From the NCBI GenBank assembly GCA_958413765.1, contig CATYVH010000011.1, positions 1 through 56,272 of the forward strand: 56,272 bases of DNA, in the 5' to 3' direction. The notes under the pieces are model-generated. The model did not search any database, was not told where the DNA came from, and saw nothing but the letters and a program-made list of their open reading frames with translations. The first letter of the stretch is position 1. The number at the start of each line of letters is the position of its first letter. This DNA comes from an uncultured Collinsella sp. (GTDB lineage: Bacteria; Actinomycetota; Coriobacteriia; Coriobacteriales; Coriobacteriaceae). Position numbers and translations under genes: made by a program. This document shows, one piece after another, positions 39,168-47,860 of this stretch.

Positions 39168-40550
39168 GAGCTCCACGCTTTCGGCTCCGTTGATGGTTAG
39201 GTTTCGCTCGTAGAAGGCGGTGAGGGCGCGGATGGCGTACATCACGTCGCGTACGCCGCCGGTCTCGTAGCTCGAGTGCATGGCAAGCTGCGGCAGGCCC
39301 ACGTCCACGGCGTGCATGCTCGCCTGCATATTGGACAGATTGCCCAGGGTAGAACCGCCCGCCATATCGCTCTTGTTGGCGAAGGCCTGCGTGGGTACGT
39401 CGGCGTCATCGCAAATGGCCTGGAACACCGCACGGCTAAAGGCATCGGTGCAGTAGTGCTGGTTGGCGGCCTCCTTGATGACGATGCCGCCGTTGAGCAC
39501 GACCTGGTTGCGGGCGTCGCACTTCTCGGCGTGGTTGGGATGCACGGCATGCGCGTTGTCGCAGCTCACGAGCATCGAGGCGGCAAGCGCACGGTGGTAC
39601 GACTCGTCGTCAAAGCCCAGCGAGCCGTTAATGCGGCGCAGTGCATCGGCCAAGAACGTCGACATGGCACCCTGCTTGGTCTCGGAGCCAACCTCCTCGT
39701 TATCAAAGCAGCAGAAGACCGAAACGTCGTGCGCGTTCTCGGCACCCAAAAATGCTTGCAGCGAAGTGTAGGCGCAGGCCAGGTCGTCGAGCTTGGGCGT
39801 CGAGATAAACTCGTCGGCCCAGCCCCAAATGCGCGCATCCTGGCGATTGACCAGGAACAGATCGCGGCCAAGAATCTGCTCAGGCTCAACATCCAGTTCT
39901 TCGGCGATCAGAGCATCAAAGTCGCCCTGTTTAAGGTCACCGGCGCTGATGAGCGGGCACAGGTCGACGGCGCGATTGGGAGCAAAGCCCTCGTTAACGC
40001 CGCGGTTCATATGGATGGCAAGGCTCGGGATAATAGCGACCTCGCGCTCGGTGGCGAGCAAGCGGCTCTCAATACGGTCGCCCTCGCGCACCAGCACGCG
40101 GCCCGCGAGCGCCAGCGGGCGGTCGAACCAGGTGTAGTCGATCATGCCGCCGTAGGCCTCGGTGTTCAGGCGCAGCGTCTCGCCCGCGCCGTCGAGCTCG
40201 GGCACGGCCTTGACCTTAAACGTCGGTGAATCGCCGTGCGACGCCGTGAGCTGAAAATGATAGTCACCGGCAACACCGTCCTCGCCCCACGTCGCGGCCA
40301 GGTCCTCGCCCACCTTAAAGGCAACAACGCTCGAGGTGTTGCGCTGCGTGTAATAACGCCCGCCCGGCTCGATATCCCATGCCGCGTTCTCGGGCAGGTA
40401 GGTAAAGCCCGCCTCGTCGAGCTCGGCCATAATGGTCGCCGCCGTATGGAACATGCTGGGGCATGCTTCGATAAAGTCGATAAGATCGTTGGCGGCCTCG
40501 ATATCATCGGCCGTCACATGCGCGCGCTCGGGCGTTTCCTGATCCGTCAT
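39165..40550 (-). CDS. M18 family aminopeptidase
   Basis: This 461-residue zinc aminopeptidase of the M18 family releases N-terminal, often acidic or neutral, residues from peptides. Recognisable motifs are FCCFDNEEVGSETKQG (general-base Glu and metal ligands), SCDNAHAVHPNHAEKCD, NGGIVIKEAANQHYCTDA and, near the C-terminus, LAMHSSYETGGVRD with the last metal His. The ATG at 40548-40550 was chosen for its GGGGAG site; a frame to 40661 is open but unsupported. It is divergent from the Ntn amidase gene. The TAA stop is embedded in a dispersed palindrome, so the 3' end was probably remade by the element. Confidence 0.93.
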   Translation of the reverse strand: MTDQETPERAHVTADDIEAANDLIDFIEACPSMFHTAATIMAELDEAGFTYLPENAAWDIEPGGRYYTQRNTSSVVAFKVGEDLAATWGEDGVAGDYHFQLTASHGDSPTFKVKAVPELDGAGETLRLNTEAYGGMIDYTWFDRPLALAGRVLVREGDRIESRLLATEREVAIIPSLAIHMNRGVNEGFAPNRAVDLCPLISAGDLKQGDFDALIAEELDVEPEQILGRDLFLVNRQDARIWGWADEFISTPKLDDLACAYTSLQAFLGAENAHDVSVFCCFDNEEVGSETKQGAMSTFLADALRRINGSLGFDDESYHRALAASMLVSCDNAHAVHPNHAEKCDARNQVVLNGGIVIKEAANQHYCTDAFSRAVFQAICDDADVPTQAFANKSDMAGGSTLGNLSNMQASMHAVDVGLPQLAMHSSYETGGVRDVMYAIRALTAFYERNLTINGAESVEL

Positions 40551-40711
40551 GCTCTCCCCTTTCGCTGGGTTGATGGTCCCCTCCAGCATACCCCGCCGCG
40601 CCAGCGCCGCACTCTTCATTCCGTGCTTAATTCCGCGCCGCTCACCAAGTTGAGTCATCATGCCCGCGCTCCTTTTGCGACAATTGCACTAACAGGACGA
40701 GAGGAGTCGTC

Positions 40712-41797
40712 ATGAAGCCACGTAACATTGCCATCGCCTGCGGTGTCGCGGGAGCCGCCGTCGGCCTTGCCGCTGCCACCGGTATCGTTTATCACAAGCA
40801 AATCAAGTCCGTCGCGTCGCTCAAACGCTTGACCGACTATGCGGATGGCTATGACCTGTACGCAATCGACATCGCTTACGACTACGATCTTGATCGCATC
40901 ATCGCCGCTGGGGTGCGCGACGACCAGGCCTACATCAATGCCGTGGTGGCGCAGGTGCTGCCCGGTGTGCCGGCACATGTCCAGGCGCCCCAGTTTGCCT
41001 GCAGCGCTTTTGTCGCCGTGGACGCCGAAGGCCGCGTGCGCACCGGTCGCAATTACGACTTTAAGGACGACACCTCGGCACTGCTGGTGCGCAATCACCC
41101 GCGCGACGGCTATGCCTCCATCGGCTTTGCGGCCCTTAACAACCTGGGCGATAACACTCCGCTTGACTCCGTCGCCGGACGCGCCGCGGCGTTGATGGGC
41201 CCGTTTGCCCAGCTCGACGGCGTCAACGAATGCGGCGTGTCCATTGCCGTGCTCACCCTGGATTCCAAACCCTGTGACCAGGACACGCAGCGCCCCGTCA
41301 TCAACACTTCGCTCGCCATCCGCCTGGTGCTCGACCGCGCGGCTACCACGCAGGAGGCCGTCGACCTGCTTTCTGCCTACGACATGCACGCCATGGCAGG
41401 ACGCGATTACCACTTCTTTATCAACGACGCCGCCGGTGACGCGCGGGTGGTGGAGTGGGATCCGCGCGACCCCGACCGCGCATGCAAGGCGACGCCCGTG
41501 CGCCAGGTTACGAACTTCTACGCCTGCTATGGTGCCGAAGTGCTACCCAACCAAAAGAACGGCGAACTGGGCCATGGCAAGGAACGCGCCATCGCCATCG
41601 CCGATGTCCTCGACGCCCATGTCGGTGCCCAAGACGAGGCAGTCGCTTGGAAGGCCCTGCGCGCTGCGGCGCAAGAGCCCAATCCGGAAGACATCACCAG
41701 CAACACGCAGTGGTCGGTCGTCTTTGACAATACCGAGCCCGCTGCCGCTATTACGCTGCGCCGCCACTGGGGCGACGTCGACGCCTTCGCGCTGTAA
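40712..41797 (+). CDS. Linear amide C-N hydrolase (choloylglycine hydrolase/acyltransferase family) with membrane anchor
   Basis: The 361-residue protein has an N-terminal hydrophobic segment (about 7-27, IACGVAGAAVGLAAATGIVY), then an Ntn-hydrolase domain. The nucleophile Cys is in APQFACSAFVA (about residue 95), followed by RTGRNYDF, the conserved motif of the penicillin V acylase/bile salt hydrolase/AAT superfamily, and NECGVSIAVLTL near 173. Classical bile salt hydrolases start at the Cys, whereas this one has about 94 preceding residues including the anchor. So it is probably an exported or anchored amidase of the acyltransferase-like branch, not a canonical bile salt hydrolase. ATG with GAGAGGAG. 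Confidence 0.85.
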   Translation: MKPRNIAIACGVAGAAVGLAAATGIVYHKQIKSVASLKRLTDYADGYDLYAIDIAYDYDLDRIIAAGVRDDQAYINAVVAQVLPGVPAHVQAPQFACSAFVAVDAEGRVRTGRNYDFKDDTSALLVRNHPRDGYASIGFAALNNLGDNTPLDSVAGRAAALMGPFAQLDGVNECGVSIAVLTLDSKPCDQDTQRPVINTSLAIRLVLDRAATTQEAVDLLSAYDMHAMAGRDYHFFINDAAGDARVVEWDPRDPDRACKATPVRQVTNFYACYGAEVLPNQKNGELGHGKERAIAIADVLDAHVGAQDEAVAWKALRAAAQEPNPEDITSNTQWSVVFDNTEPAAAITLRRHWGDVDAFAL

Positions 41798-41866
41798 GGA
41801 GCTGGCACCGTCGTCCTTACGCTCGCCTGACGTTGCTTACATTTCTATACATTTGAGCTAACACGT

Positions 41867-41899
41867 TTTACCTCCGCATCAACAGTGTGCGGGGGTAAA
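41867..41899 (+). promoter_or_regulatory. Inverted repeat upstream of the phosphofructokinase gene
   Basis: TTTACCTCCGCA (41867-41878) and TGCGGGGGTAAA (41888-41899) pair over 12 bp with one mismatch around 9 nt. It is 39 nt upstream of the ATG and next to TTATAAC, a possible -10. It may be an operator or a leader hairpin. Confidence 0.5.
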
Positions 41900-41937
41900 C
41901 TTATGCGCATGTTATAACTTGCCCGGAAGGATTCATC

Positions 41938-43017
41938 ATGCTCAGGATCGGTCTTCTTACCAGTGGCGGCGACTGCCAGGCGCTCAATGCCACCATGCGC
42001 GGCATTGTCAAAACGCTTATGACCAATAGCAAAGAGCCTATTGAGATCTATGGTTTTGAGGACGGCTACCAGGGCCTTATCTACAGCAGGTTCCGCGTCA
42101 TGACGCCCGCCGATTTTAGCGGCATCCTCACCCGCGGCGGCACCATCCTGGGCACGAGCCGCACGCCGTTCAAGCGCCTGGACATTCCCGAGGCCGACGG
42201 CGTCGAGAAGGTGCCCGCAATGGTCCACACCTATCATAAGCTGCAGCTCGACTGCCTGTTTATGCTGGGCGGCAACGGCTCCACCAAGACTGCCAACCGC
42301 CTGCGCGAAGAGGGCCTCAACGTTATCGCCCTGCCCAAGACCATCGATAACGACACCTGGGGCACCGAGATGACGTTTGGCTTTACGAGCGCCATCGACG
42401 TCGCCACCAAGTGCATCGACGACATCCACACCACCGCTTCGAGCCACGGTCGCGTGTTTGTCATCGAAATCATGGGCCACAAGGTTGGCTGGATTCCGCT
42501 GTATGCCGGCGTCGCGGGCGGCGCGGACGTCATCCTGATTCCCGAGATCCCCTACGACATGGATAACGTCATCAAGACCATCGAGCATCGCATGGAGACC
42601 GGCAGCCGCTTTACCATCGTGGCCGTCGCCGAGGGCGCTATCTCCAAGGAGGACGCGACGCTGTCCAAGAAGGAGTACAAGAAGAAGCTCGCCGAGCGCA
42701 CAAGCCCGTCGATCGTCTACGACATCGCCAAGGAGATTGAGGCCAAGACCGGTCGCGAGACCCGCGTCGCCATCCCCGGCCACACGCAGCGCGGCGGTCA
42801 GCCCGACGCTCAGGACCGCATCTTTGCGACCCAGTGCGGCGTCGAGGCCGCGCTTGGCTGCCTGCGCGGCGAGTTTGGCTACATGATCGCCCTACGCGAC
42901 GGCAAGATGTGCCACATGCCACTCGAGGAGGTCGCCGGCAAGCTCAAATATGTCGACCCCCAGAGCGATCTGGTGCGCGAGGCCAAGGCGTTGGGCATCA
43001 GCTTCGGCGACGAATAG
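41938..43017 (+). CDS. pfkA: 6-phosphofructokinase with unusual active-site residues
   Basis: The 359-residue enzyme phosphorylates fructose 6-phosphate in glycolysis. The PFK pattern is clear: GLLTSGGDCQALNATMRG at the N-terminus, GGNGSTKTA, PKTIDNDTWGTEMTFGF, and IPGHTQRGGQPDAQDR. Two signature positions differ from E. coli PfkA: the GGDGS Asp is Asn (GGNGS), and the Gly of PGTIDND is Lys (PKTIDND). Gly next to the Asn (E. coli 104) fits ATP use, while the Lys (124) is shared with pyrophosphate-dependent enzymes, so donor specificity is uncertain. ATG with GGAAGGA. It is probably monocistronic. Confidence 0.92.
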   Translation: MLRIGLLTSGGDCQALNATMRGIVKTLMTNSKEPIEIYGFEDGYQGLIYSRFRVMTPADFSGILTRGGTILGTSRTPFKRLDIPEADGVEKVPAMVHTYHKLQLDCLFMLGGNGSTKTANRLREEGLNVIALPKTIDNDTWGTEMTFGFTSAIDVATKCIDDIHTTASSHGRVFVIEIMGHKVGWIPLYAGVAGGADVILIPEIPYDMDNVIKTIEHRMETGSRFTIVAVAEGAISKEDATLSKKEYKKKLAERTSPSIVYDIAKEIEAKTGRETRVAIPGHTQRGGQPDAQDRIFATQCGVEAALGCLRGEFGYMIALRDGKMCHMPLEEVAGKLKYVDPQSDLVREAKALGISFGDE

Positions 43018-43032
43018 CCTCGGCTGGAATTG

Positions 43033-43099
43033 AGTTGCGGTGAAATAGTTCCTGCTTAGTCCGCAAATGGCTGAATCCAAAAACTATTCCACCGCAACT
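43033..43099. repeat. TTGCGGTG-family inverted repeat, left of the XRE gene
   Basis: AGTTGCGGTGAAATAGTT (43033-43050) pairs with its complement at 43082-43099 with one mismatch, over a 31-nt loop. It starts 15 nt after the pfk stop. A sister element lies at 44249-44319, so the two bracket the XRE gene. Confidence 0.8.
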
Positions 43100-43284
43100 T
43101 ACTGAGTGGGGGCTCTTGGCTGCTACTTGCACTGACATTTGTCCTAAAATGGCTGGTCGTTAGGGATTGCTACCGGTAGTTGCGGTAGGGTTGGGGCAGA
43201 TTCTAACTAGAAATGGTGGTCGCTACCGGTTGTTCTCGGCATACTCGGCTCATTCGATTCGACCATCAAACGAAAGGAACCACC

Positions 43285-44205
43285 ATGGATCTTGCGATGG
43301 CGCAGCGGCTCGTTGATCGCCGCAAGGCTGCCGGGCTTTCTCAGGAGGCGCTTGCCGCCCAGCTGGGTGTGAGTCGTCAGGCTGTCAGTAAATGGGAGCG
43401 CAGCGAATCCTCGCCCGATACCGATAACCTTATTGCGCTCGCCGCGCTGTATGGCGTGTCGCTGGATGAGCTGCTGTATGGGGAGGCGGCCAACGATGCC
43501 GACGACCTGGAGGACGGTAGCGCCGACACCGAGACGGCGGATGTGGCTGACGAGGCTGAGGATTCTGCCGAGCACGCCGATTGCGGCGACAAACCACTTG
43601 TCGACATTTCCCTCGCGCGCGGTATCCACGTCATTGATCCCAATAAGGGCGAGGAAGTCCATGTTGGTTGGAGCGGCATCCATGTGACCAACGAGCGCAA
43701 GGGCGAAGAGGTGCATGTGGGGCCGGGCGGCGTGCATATCGATACGCTTGAGGACGATGGACATAGCGTGCGCACCAATGACGACGGCACCGTCACCATC
43801 GACGGCGAGACGTTTTCCAGCTGGAAGGAAGCACACGACAAGCTCGACCATCATGGCAAGCATTTCCACACCAAGGCCGGACGTGCATGGAACAAATTCC
43901 CCTTCCCCGCACTTGTCACTCTCGCCTATCTGGTGCTCGGCATTGTCTACGGCACATGGGGCATGGGGCTTTTCCTCGTCTTTTTGATTCCCGTTTACTA
44001 CGCGATTGGTGACTTTATCGATCGGCGCCACCTGTCTAAGCTGATCGAGGTCATCTACCCGGCAGCCGCCATCGCTTGGTTCCTCTACATGTGGCTCTGT
44101 TTGGGACAGCCCCATCCTGCATGGATCATCCTCATCACGATTCCCATCATAAAGGCGCTCATGCGCTGGTGCCGCAAACAATGGAAGCACCGCAAACAGG
44201 CTTAA
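43285..44205 (+). CDS. Membrane-bound XRE regulator with a repeated beta-strand linker
   Basis: The 306-residue protein begins with a Cro/C1 helix-turn-helix (residues about 5-62: RRKAAGLSQEALAAQLGVSRQAVSKWERSESSPDTDNL). An acidic stretch of about 35 residues follows, then an imperfect repeat: GIHVIDPNKGEEVHVG, GIHVTNERKGEEVHVG and GGVHIDT, which should form stacked beta strands (about 112-165). Three membrane segments occupy about 208-290, and the C-terminus is basic. Such fusions of DNA-binding and membrane domains are thought to sense envelope state. The ATG has AAAGGA at 7 nt. Two related inverted repeats bracket the gene. Confidence 0.85.
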   Translation: MDLAMAQRLVDRRKAAGLSQEALAAQLGVSRQAVSKWERSESSPDTDNLIALAALYGVSLDELLYGEAANDADDLEDGSADTETADVADEAEDSAEHADCGDKPLVDISLARGIHVIDPNKGEEVHVGWSGIHVTNERKGEEVHVGPGGVHIDTLEDDGHSVRTNDDGTVTIDGETFSSWKEAHDKLDHHGKHFHTKAGRAWNKFPFPALVTLAYLVLGIVYGTWGMGLFLVFLIPVYYAIGDFIDRRHLSKLIEVIYPAAAIAWFLYMWLCLGQPHPAWIILITIPIIKALMRWCRKQWKHRKQA

Positions 44206-44248
44206 CACGCTCCGACCCACCAGCACCCAACCGCCCCCGCCCTTCTCC

Positions 44249-44319
44249 TAAGTTGCGGTGAGATAGGAACTGTTTTGAGGCTCCAAAGCGCCAAACAGTC
44301 CGTATATCACCGCAACTTA
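44249..44319. repeat. TTGCGGTG-family inverted repeat, right of the XRE gene
   Basis: TAAGTTGCGGTGA pairs with TCACCGCAACTTA, and ACTGTTT with AAACAGT further in. It begins 43 nt after the XRE stop and shares AGTTGCGGTGA-ATAG with 43033-43050. Confidence 0.8.
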
Positions 44320-44380
44320 CAAACAACTGGGTCAGTTCCGGCACGGAGATTAGCATTGAGCTGACCGCGCGCCAAGAAAA

Positions 44381-44520
44381 GGGCCTATTTACTACGTTTA
44401 ACTCGAGAGGGCCGACCATACCCGCCTTTTCCGAAAACTGGCAAGCCCTCTACCTGCGGTTTTAATTTCATAATCTTTGTCACGGTCGAGGGTGTGGTAG
44501 CAAACGTAGTAGATAGGCCC
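44381..44520. repeat. 140-nt element with 19-bp terminal inverted repeats
   Basis: GGGCCTATTTACTACGTTT (44381-44399) matches the complement of 44502-44520 at 18 of 19 positions. The interior has further short complementary parts (CTCGAGAGGG with CCCTC, GGTCGAGGG) but no coding frame. The size and the ends resemble a MITE; no target-site duplication is obvious. Together with the repeat before it, this fills the 444-nt gene-free gap. Confidence 0.75.
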
Positions 44521-44649
44521 ATTTTGTGGCATACGACCCATACAAGCCCAATCTCGAAGGCCAAAGAGAGCCTCTCATCCACGCCTGCGAGCGAAAACCA
44601 AATAGAATGAAAGGCAAATGGAAAAGCCCGTTTAACGAGCGGAGGACAT

Positions 44650-44970
44650 ATGCGCGACGTAGCCGAAAGCGACTGGAAGCTGTTTAAGAAAATGCTTCCT
44701 CAATGGCAAGAACGTTATATGGAAAAGCTCATCGGCCAGTACGTTGAGATGCTGTACGGCGACAGTGAAGCGTCCAGTAGATTTTGGGCACTAGAAGAGC
44801 GCCTCAATAGAGACAAGCTGTCCTCAGGCGTAATTGCAAACGACATTCGCCGCAGCACAATGCACCGCGAGATAGCCAATTTGCTTATCGACAGCGTGAT
44901 CACCCTTGACGACCTTGACGGTTTTACCGAGGACATTAAGAGCTATGCGCAACACTGGATTGGCCAGTAA
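44650..44970 (+). CDS. Small conserved protein of unknown function
   Basis: The 106-residue protein is soluble and mostly helical: WKLFKKMLPQWQERYMEKLIGQYVEMLYG at the start, FWALEERLNRDK in the middle and ITLDDLDGFTEDIKSY at the end. I recall similar short proteins in many gut Firmicutes and Actinobacteria, annotated as hypothetical, but no function. The ATG has GGAGGA 4-5 nt upstream. It has its own unit between a MITE-like repeat and a strong hairpin. Codon use is typical for the genome. Confidence 0.8.
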   Translation: MRDVAESDWKLFKKMLPQWQERYMEKLIGQYVEMLYGDSEASSRFWALEERLNRDKLSSGVIANDIRRSTMHREIANLLIDSVITLDDLDGFTEDIKSYAQHWIGQ

Positions 44971-45003
44971 GAGCACTGAACGACAGACATCCCCAGCAAA
45001 ACG

Positions 45004-45045
45004 GGGCAAACGCCGGGCCACATAATGGTTGTCCGGCGTTTGCCC
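45004..45045. terminator. Perfect 13-bp hairpin between convergent genes
   Basis: GGGCAAACGCCGG (45004-45016) and CCGGCGTTTGCCC (45033-45045) are exact complements over a 16-nt loop, lying between convergent genes. The dispersed palindrome of 45045-45089 follows immediately, so the two structures are fused. Confidence 0.75.
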
Positions 45046-45089
45046 AGATAAAACCTGCCAAAATAAACCTGTCCCTTTTTGGCAGGTTA
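45045..45089 (-). repeat. AAACCTGCC-subfamily palindrome at the permease stop codon
   Basis: The arms AACCTGCCAAA and TTTGGCAGGTT flank the AGGGACAGG core (minus strand). The permease stop TAA (45087-45089) uses the end of the outer arm, as in the lgt element. Confidence 0.85.
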
Positions 45090-47855
45090 CTCGGCGCTCT
45101 TGAGGGCACCGACCATGTCAATCTTGTTGAGGGTACGGTTGGTGGCAAGGTTGACGATAAACGTAAAGCCAAAGGAAAGCACCACGGCGAGCACGTAGCT
45201 TAGCGGCTCGACCTCGACGTCAAAGTACAGCGACGGCATCTGCAAAATATACGTAAAACTCTCGGCCAGCAAGCCGCCCAGCGGCACGCCCAGCGCAGCG
45301 CCGATCGCCGTGAGGATCAACGTCTCCTTGTTGACGTAGTGGTGCACCTCGCCACGGCGGAAGCCCAGCACCTTGATGGTCGCCAGCTCGCGTTCGCGCT
45401 CGGAGATATTCGTGTTGGACAGCGTAAACACCACCACAAACGACAGGCACGCCGCCATAAAGGTCACGAGCACCACGACCGAATTGATAATCGTAAAGTT
45501 CGCCTCATAGTTTTCCCAATGCTCGGCCGTACTCGAAATCGTAAGCCAACCGTCACTCTTAAGATTCTTGCTAAACGCAATCTGGTCGGCCGACGAACCC
45601 TTAAGCAGCACAAAGACGCCGTTAAGGCGTGCACTTCGACCGAACGCGCGCTCATAGGTGCCCTGCGTCATGTAAAGCGTGTTGCCCAGATAGTTGAGCG
45701 AGATGTCGCTGACTTTGACCTTGGCAACATTGAGCGACGAATCCTGGACGTGTGCCGTATCGCCCGGCTTGATCCCCAGCACCAGCTGAGAGCTCTTGCT
45801 CAAATACACATCCCCGTCACGCAGGGCGAGCGGTTCTTTGGACTCGTCCTCTAGGCGCACGTAGTCATCCAGGTCGTTCGTGCGGTCATCGGGCACCACG
45901 ATCAGCTGCACAGTCTCGCTCTTACCGCCAAACGTAAAGGTGACGTTGTCGGTCATAATCGGCAGCGTCGAAGTCACAGTCACGTTGGAATCATTGGCTG
46001 CACTGCGCTCATCCAGTGCCGCGCACGTCTGCGAAAAATCATCGGGATTGGCAACCGCCAGCAGGTCATAGCGCGTGATATGCCCGTACTGCTTGGGCGA
46101 CAACGCGACCGACGTATCACGGATGCCCATACCGCAAATCACAAGCGCCGTGCAGCCCGCAATGCCAAAGATGGTCATAAAGGCGCGCTTTTTGTAGCGG
46201 AATAAGTTGCGTGCAGCGACCTTGTTCAAAAAGCCCATGCGGTGCCAGATAAAGCCGATGCGCTCGAGCAGAATGCGCGAGCCGGCGCGCGGGGCCTTGG
46301 GGCGCATGAGCGAGGCTGGGGTCTCGGCCATCTCGTGGCGGCAGGCGATAATCGTGGCGCCCACCACGCCCACGGCAAACAGCGCTACTGACACGAGTGA
46401 TGACACGATGTCGTACGAAAGCAACATCTGGGGCAGCGAGTACATGTCGTCGAACACCGTAAACAAGAACAGCGGCAGGCCCACAAAGCCGATGATGTTG
46501 CCGAGCACGCCACCGATCAGACACGCCCACAGCGAGTAGTCCACATATTTGGACAGGATACGCCCGCATGAATAGCCGAGCGCCTTGTACAGGCCAATAA
46601 GCGTGCGCTCCTCCTCGACCATGCGGGTGGCGGTGGTGAGGCTGATAAGCACGGCGACGATAAAGAAGATGAACGGGAACACCGTGGCGATGGCCTCAAT
46701 TGACGAGCTATCGCTCTCCACGCTCGAGTAGCTTGCGATGTTATCGCGGTCCTGGATGTACCAGGTGCATTCGCCCAGGTCAGAGAGCTCGGCGCGGGCA
46801 TCGGCAAACTGCTGGTCGGCGGCGGCACGGCGCTGGTCCAGGTCGGCTTGCGCCTGCGCACGCTCGTCGCTGCCCTCGGCCATGCGATTGATGTTGTCCT
46901 GCTCGATCCCAAAGACCATATTCGCCTGACGCTCAGCTGCGTCCAAGCTCGCCGGTGTGTCGACCGTCAGCTCCTGGGCGCGCGCCTTCTCACGCCCCTC
47001 GCGGATCTTCTCGATATTGCCCTTGACCTCATTGATCTTTGCCGAGTAGGCATCCGAATAGGAGTTGAGGCTCTTGGCTCCCTCGACGACCACGTGGACA
47101 GCGGAGTAGGAAGAAGATGTCGCGGCATCCTCGCTCACGTAGAACTTGTAGTCCGCAGTCGAAGCAGCGCGAAAGGCGTTGACTGTCGAGTCGGAGCTCA
47201 CGTCGGTAGGATCGAGAACCTCGGCCGTGATGGTGTAGTCCCCATCGGCAAACTGGTCCTTGGCGCTTTGGTTCGACGAGCTCGCATCGTTGGCGGCAAA
47301 GCTCACCGTATCGCCGATTTTCTTGCCCGAAGCCTTCAAAAAACGTGAGGTCACTGCCACTTCGCCCGAAGTCTCGGGCAGCTCGCCGCGCACTAGCACC
47401 GGTTGGTCAATATTCTCTTTGGAGAGGCTCTGTACGACGACACGCTCGCGCGTCGTCGTACCCACGGCGGTATAGGCGGTCTCGGTATAGATGCCCTCGG
47501 CCGTCTCGACGCCATCGACCTCTTGGATCGCGGCAATATCGTCATCGGTCAGACCATAGGTCGACTGCACGTTGATGTCATAGACATTCTGCTGGTCAAA
47601 ATAGGCGTCGACCGAATCACACAGGTCCTCGCAGCCCGCCTTAAGGCCGCACATCACGCTCACGCCAAGCGCGGTGATCACAACGATAGACAAGAAGCGT
47701 TTGAGGCTGCCGCGAATCGTGCGGTAGATGCCACGGCGAAAAACCGTCGGCACCATATCGTTTGAGCTTTGGGCGGTACGGTAGGTCGTAAAATCCTGCT
47801 CGCGCTCCGTGTTCTGCGCGTCGCGGCGTTGACTGTTTTGGCGGTCCTGATTCAT
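45087..47855 (-). CDS. MacB/FtsX-type ABC transporter permease
   Basis: The 922-residue protein has an N-terminal membrane segment (about 40-60), a large extracytoplasmic domain with a coiled coil rich in Ala/Arg/Gln (about 280-350), three membrane segments forming the first FtsX core (about 385-510), a second external domain, and a last FtsX core (about 785-915) with FTLSNTNISERERELATIKVLGFRRGEV. This fits the large Gram-positive mechanotransmission permeases used in peptide resistance, lipoprotein release or export. The ATPase gene precedes it and overlaps or abuts its start. An ATG at 47853-47855 was chosen; a GTG at 47865-47867 is an alternative. Confidence 0.9.
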   Translation of the reverse strand: MNQDRQNSQRRDAQNTEREQDFTTYRTAQSSNDMVPTVFRRGIYRTIRGSLKRFLSIVVITALGVSVMCGLKAGCEDLCDSVDAYFDQQNVYDINVQSTYGLTDDDIAAIQEVDGVETAEGIYTETAYTAVGTTTRERVVVQSLSKENIDQPVLVRGELPETSGEVAVTSRFLKASGKKIGDTVSFAANDASSSNQSAKDQFADGDYTITAEVLDPTDVSSDSTVNAFRAASTADYKFYVSEDAATSSSYSAVHVVVEGAKSLNSYSDAYSAKINEVKGNIEKIREGREKARAQELTVDTPASLDAAERQANMVFGIEQDNINRMAEGSDERAQAQADLDQRRAAADQQFADARAELSDLGECTWYIQDRDNIASYSSVESDSSSIEAIATVFPFIFFIVAVLISLTTATRMVEEERTLIGLYKALGYSCGRILSKYVDYSLWACLIGGVLGNIIGFVGLPLFLFTVFDDMYSLPQMLLSYDIVSSLVSVALFAVGVVGATIIACRHEMAETPASLMRPKAPRAGSRILLERIGFIWHRMGFLNKVAARNLFRYKKRAFMTIFGIAGCTALVICGMGIRDTSVALSPKQYGHITRYDLLAVANPDDFSQTCAALDERSAANDSNVTVTSTLPIMTDNVTFTFGGKSETVQLIVVPDDRTNDLDDYVRLEDESKEPLALRDGDVYLSKSSQLVLGIKPGDTAHVQDSSLNVAKVKVSDISLNYLGNTLYMTQGTYERAFGRSARLNGVFVLLKGSSADQIAFSKNLKSDGWLTISSTAEHWENYEANFTIINSVVVLVTFMAACLSFVVVFTLSNTNISERERELATIKVLGFRRGEVHHYVNKETLILTAIGAALGVPLGGLLAESFTYILQMPSLYFDVEVEPLSYVLAVVLSFGFTFIVNLATNRTLNKIDMVGALKSAE

Positions 47856-47860
47856 GGGCG

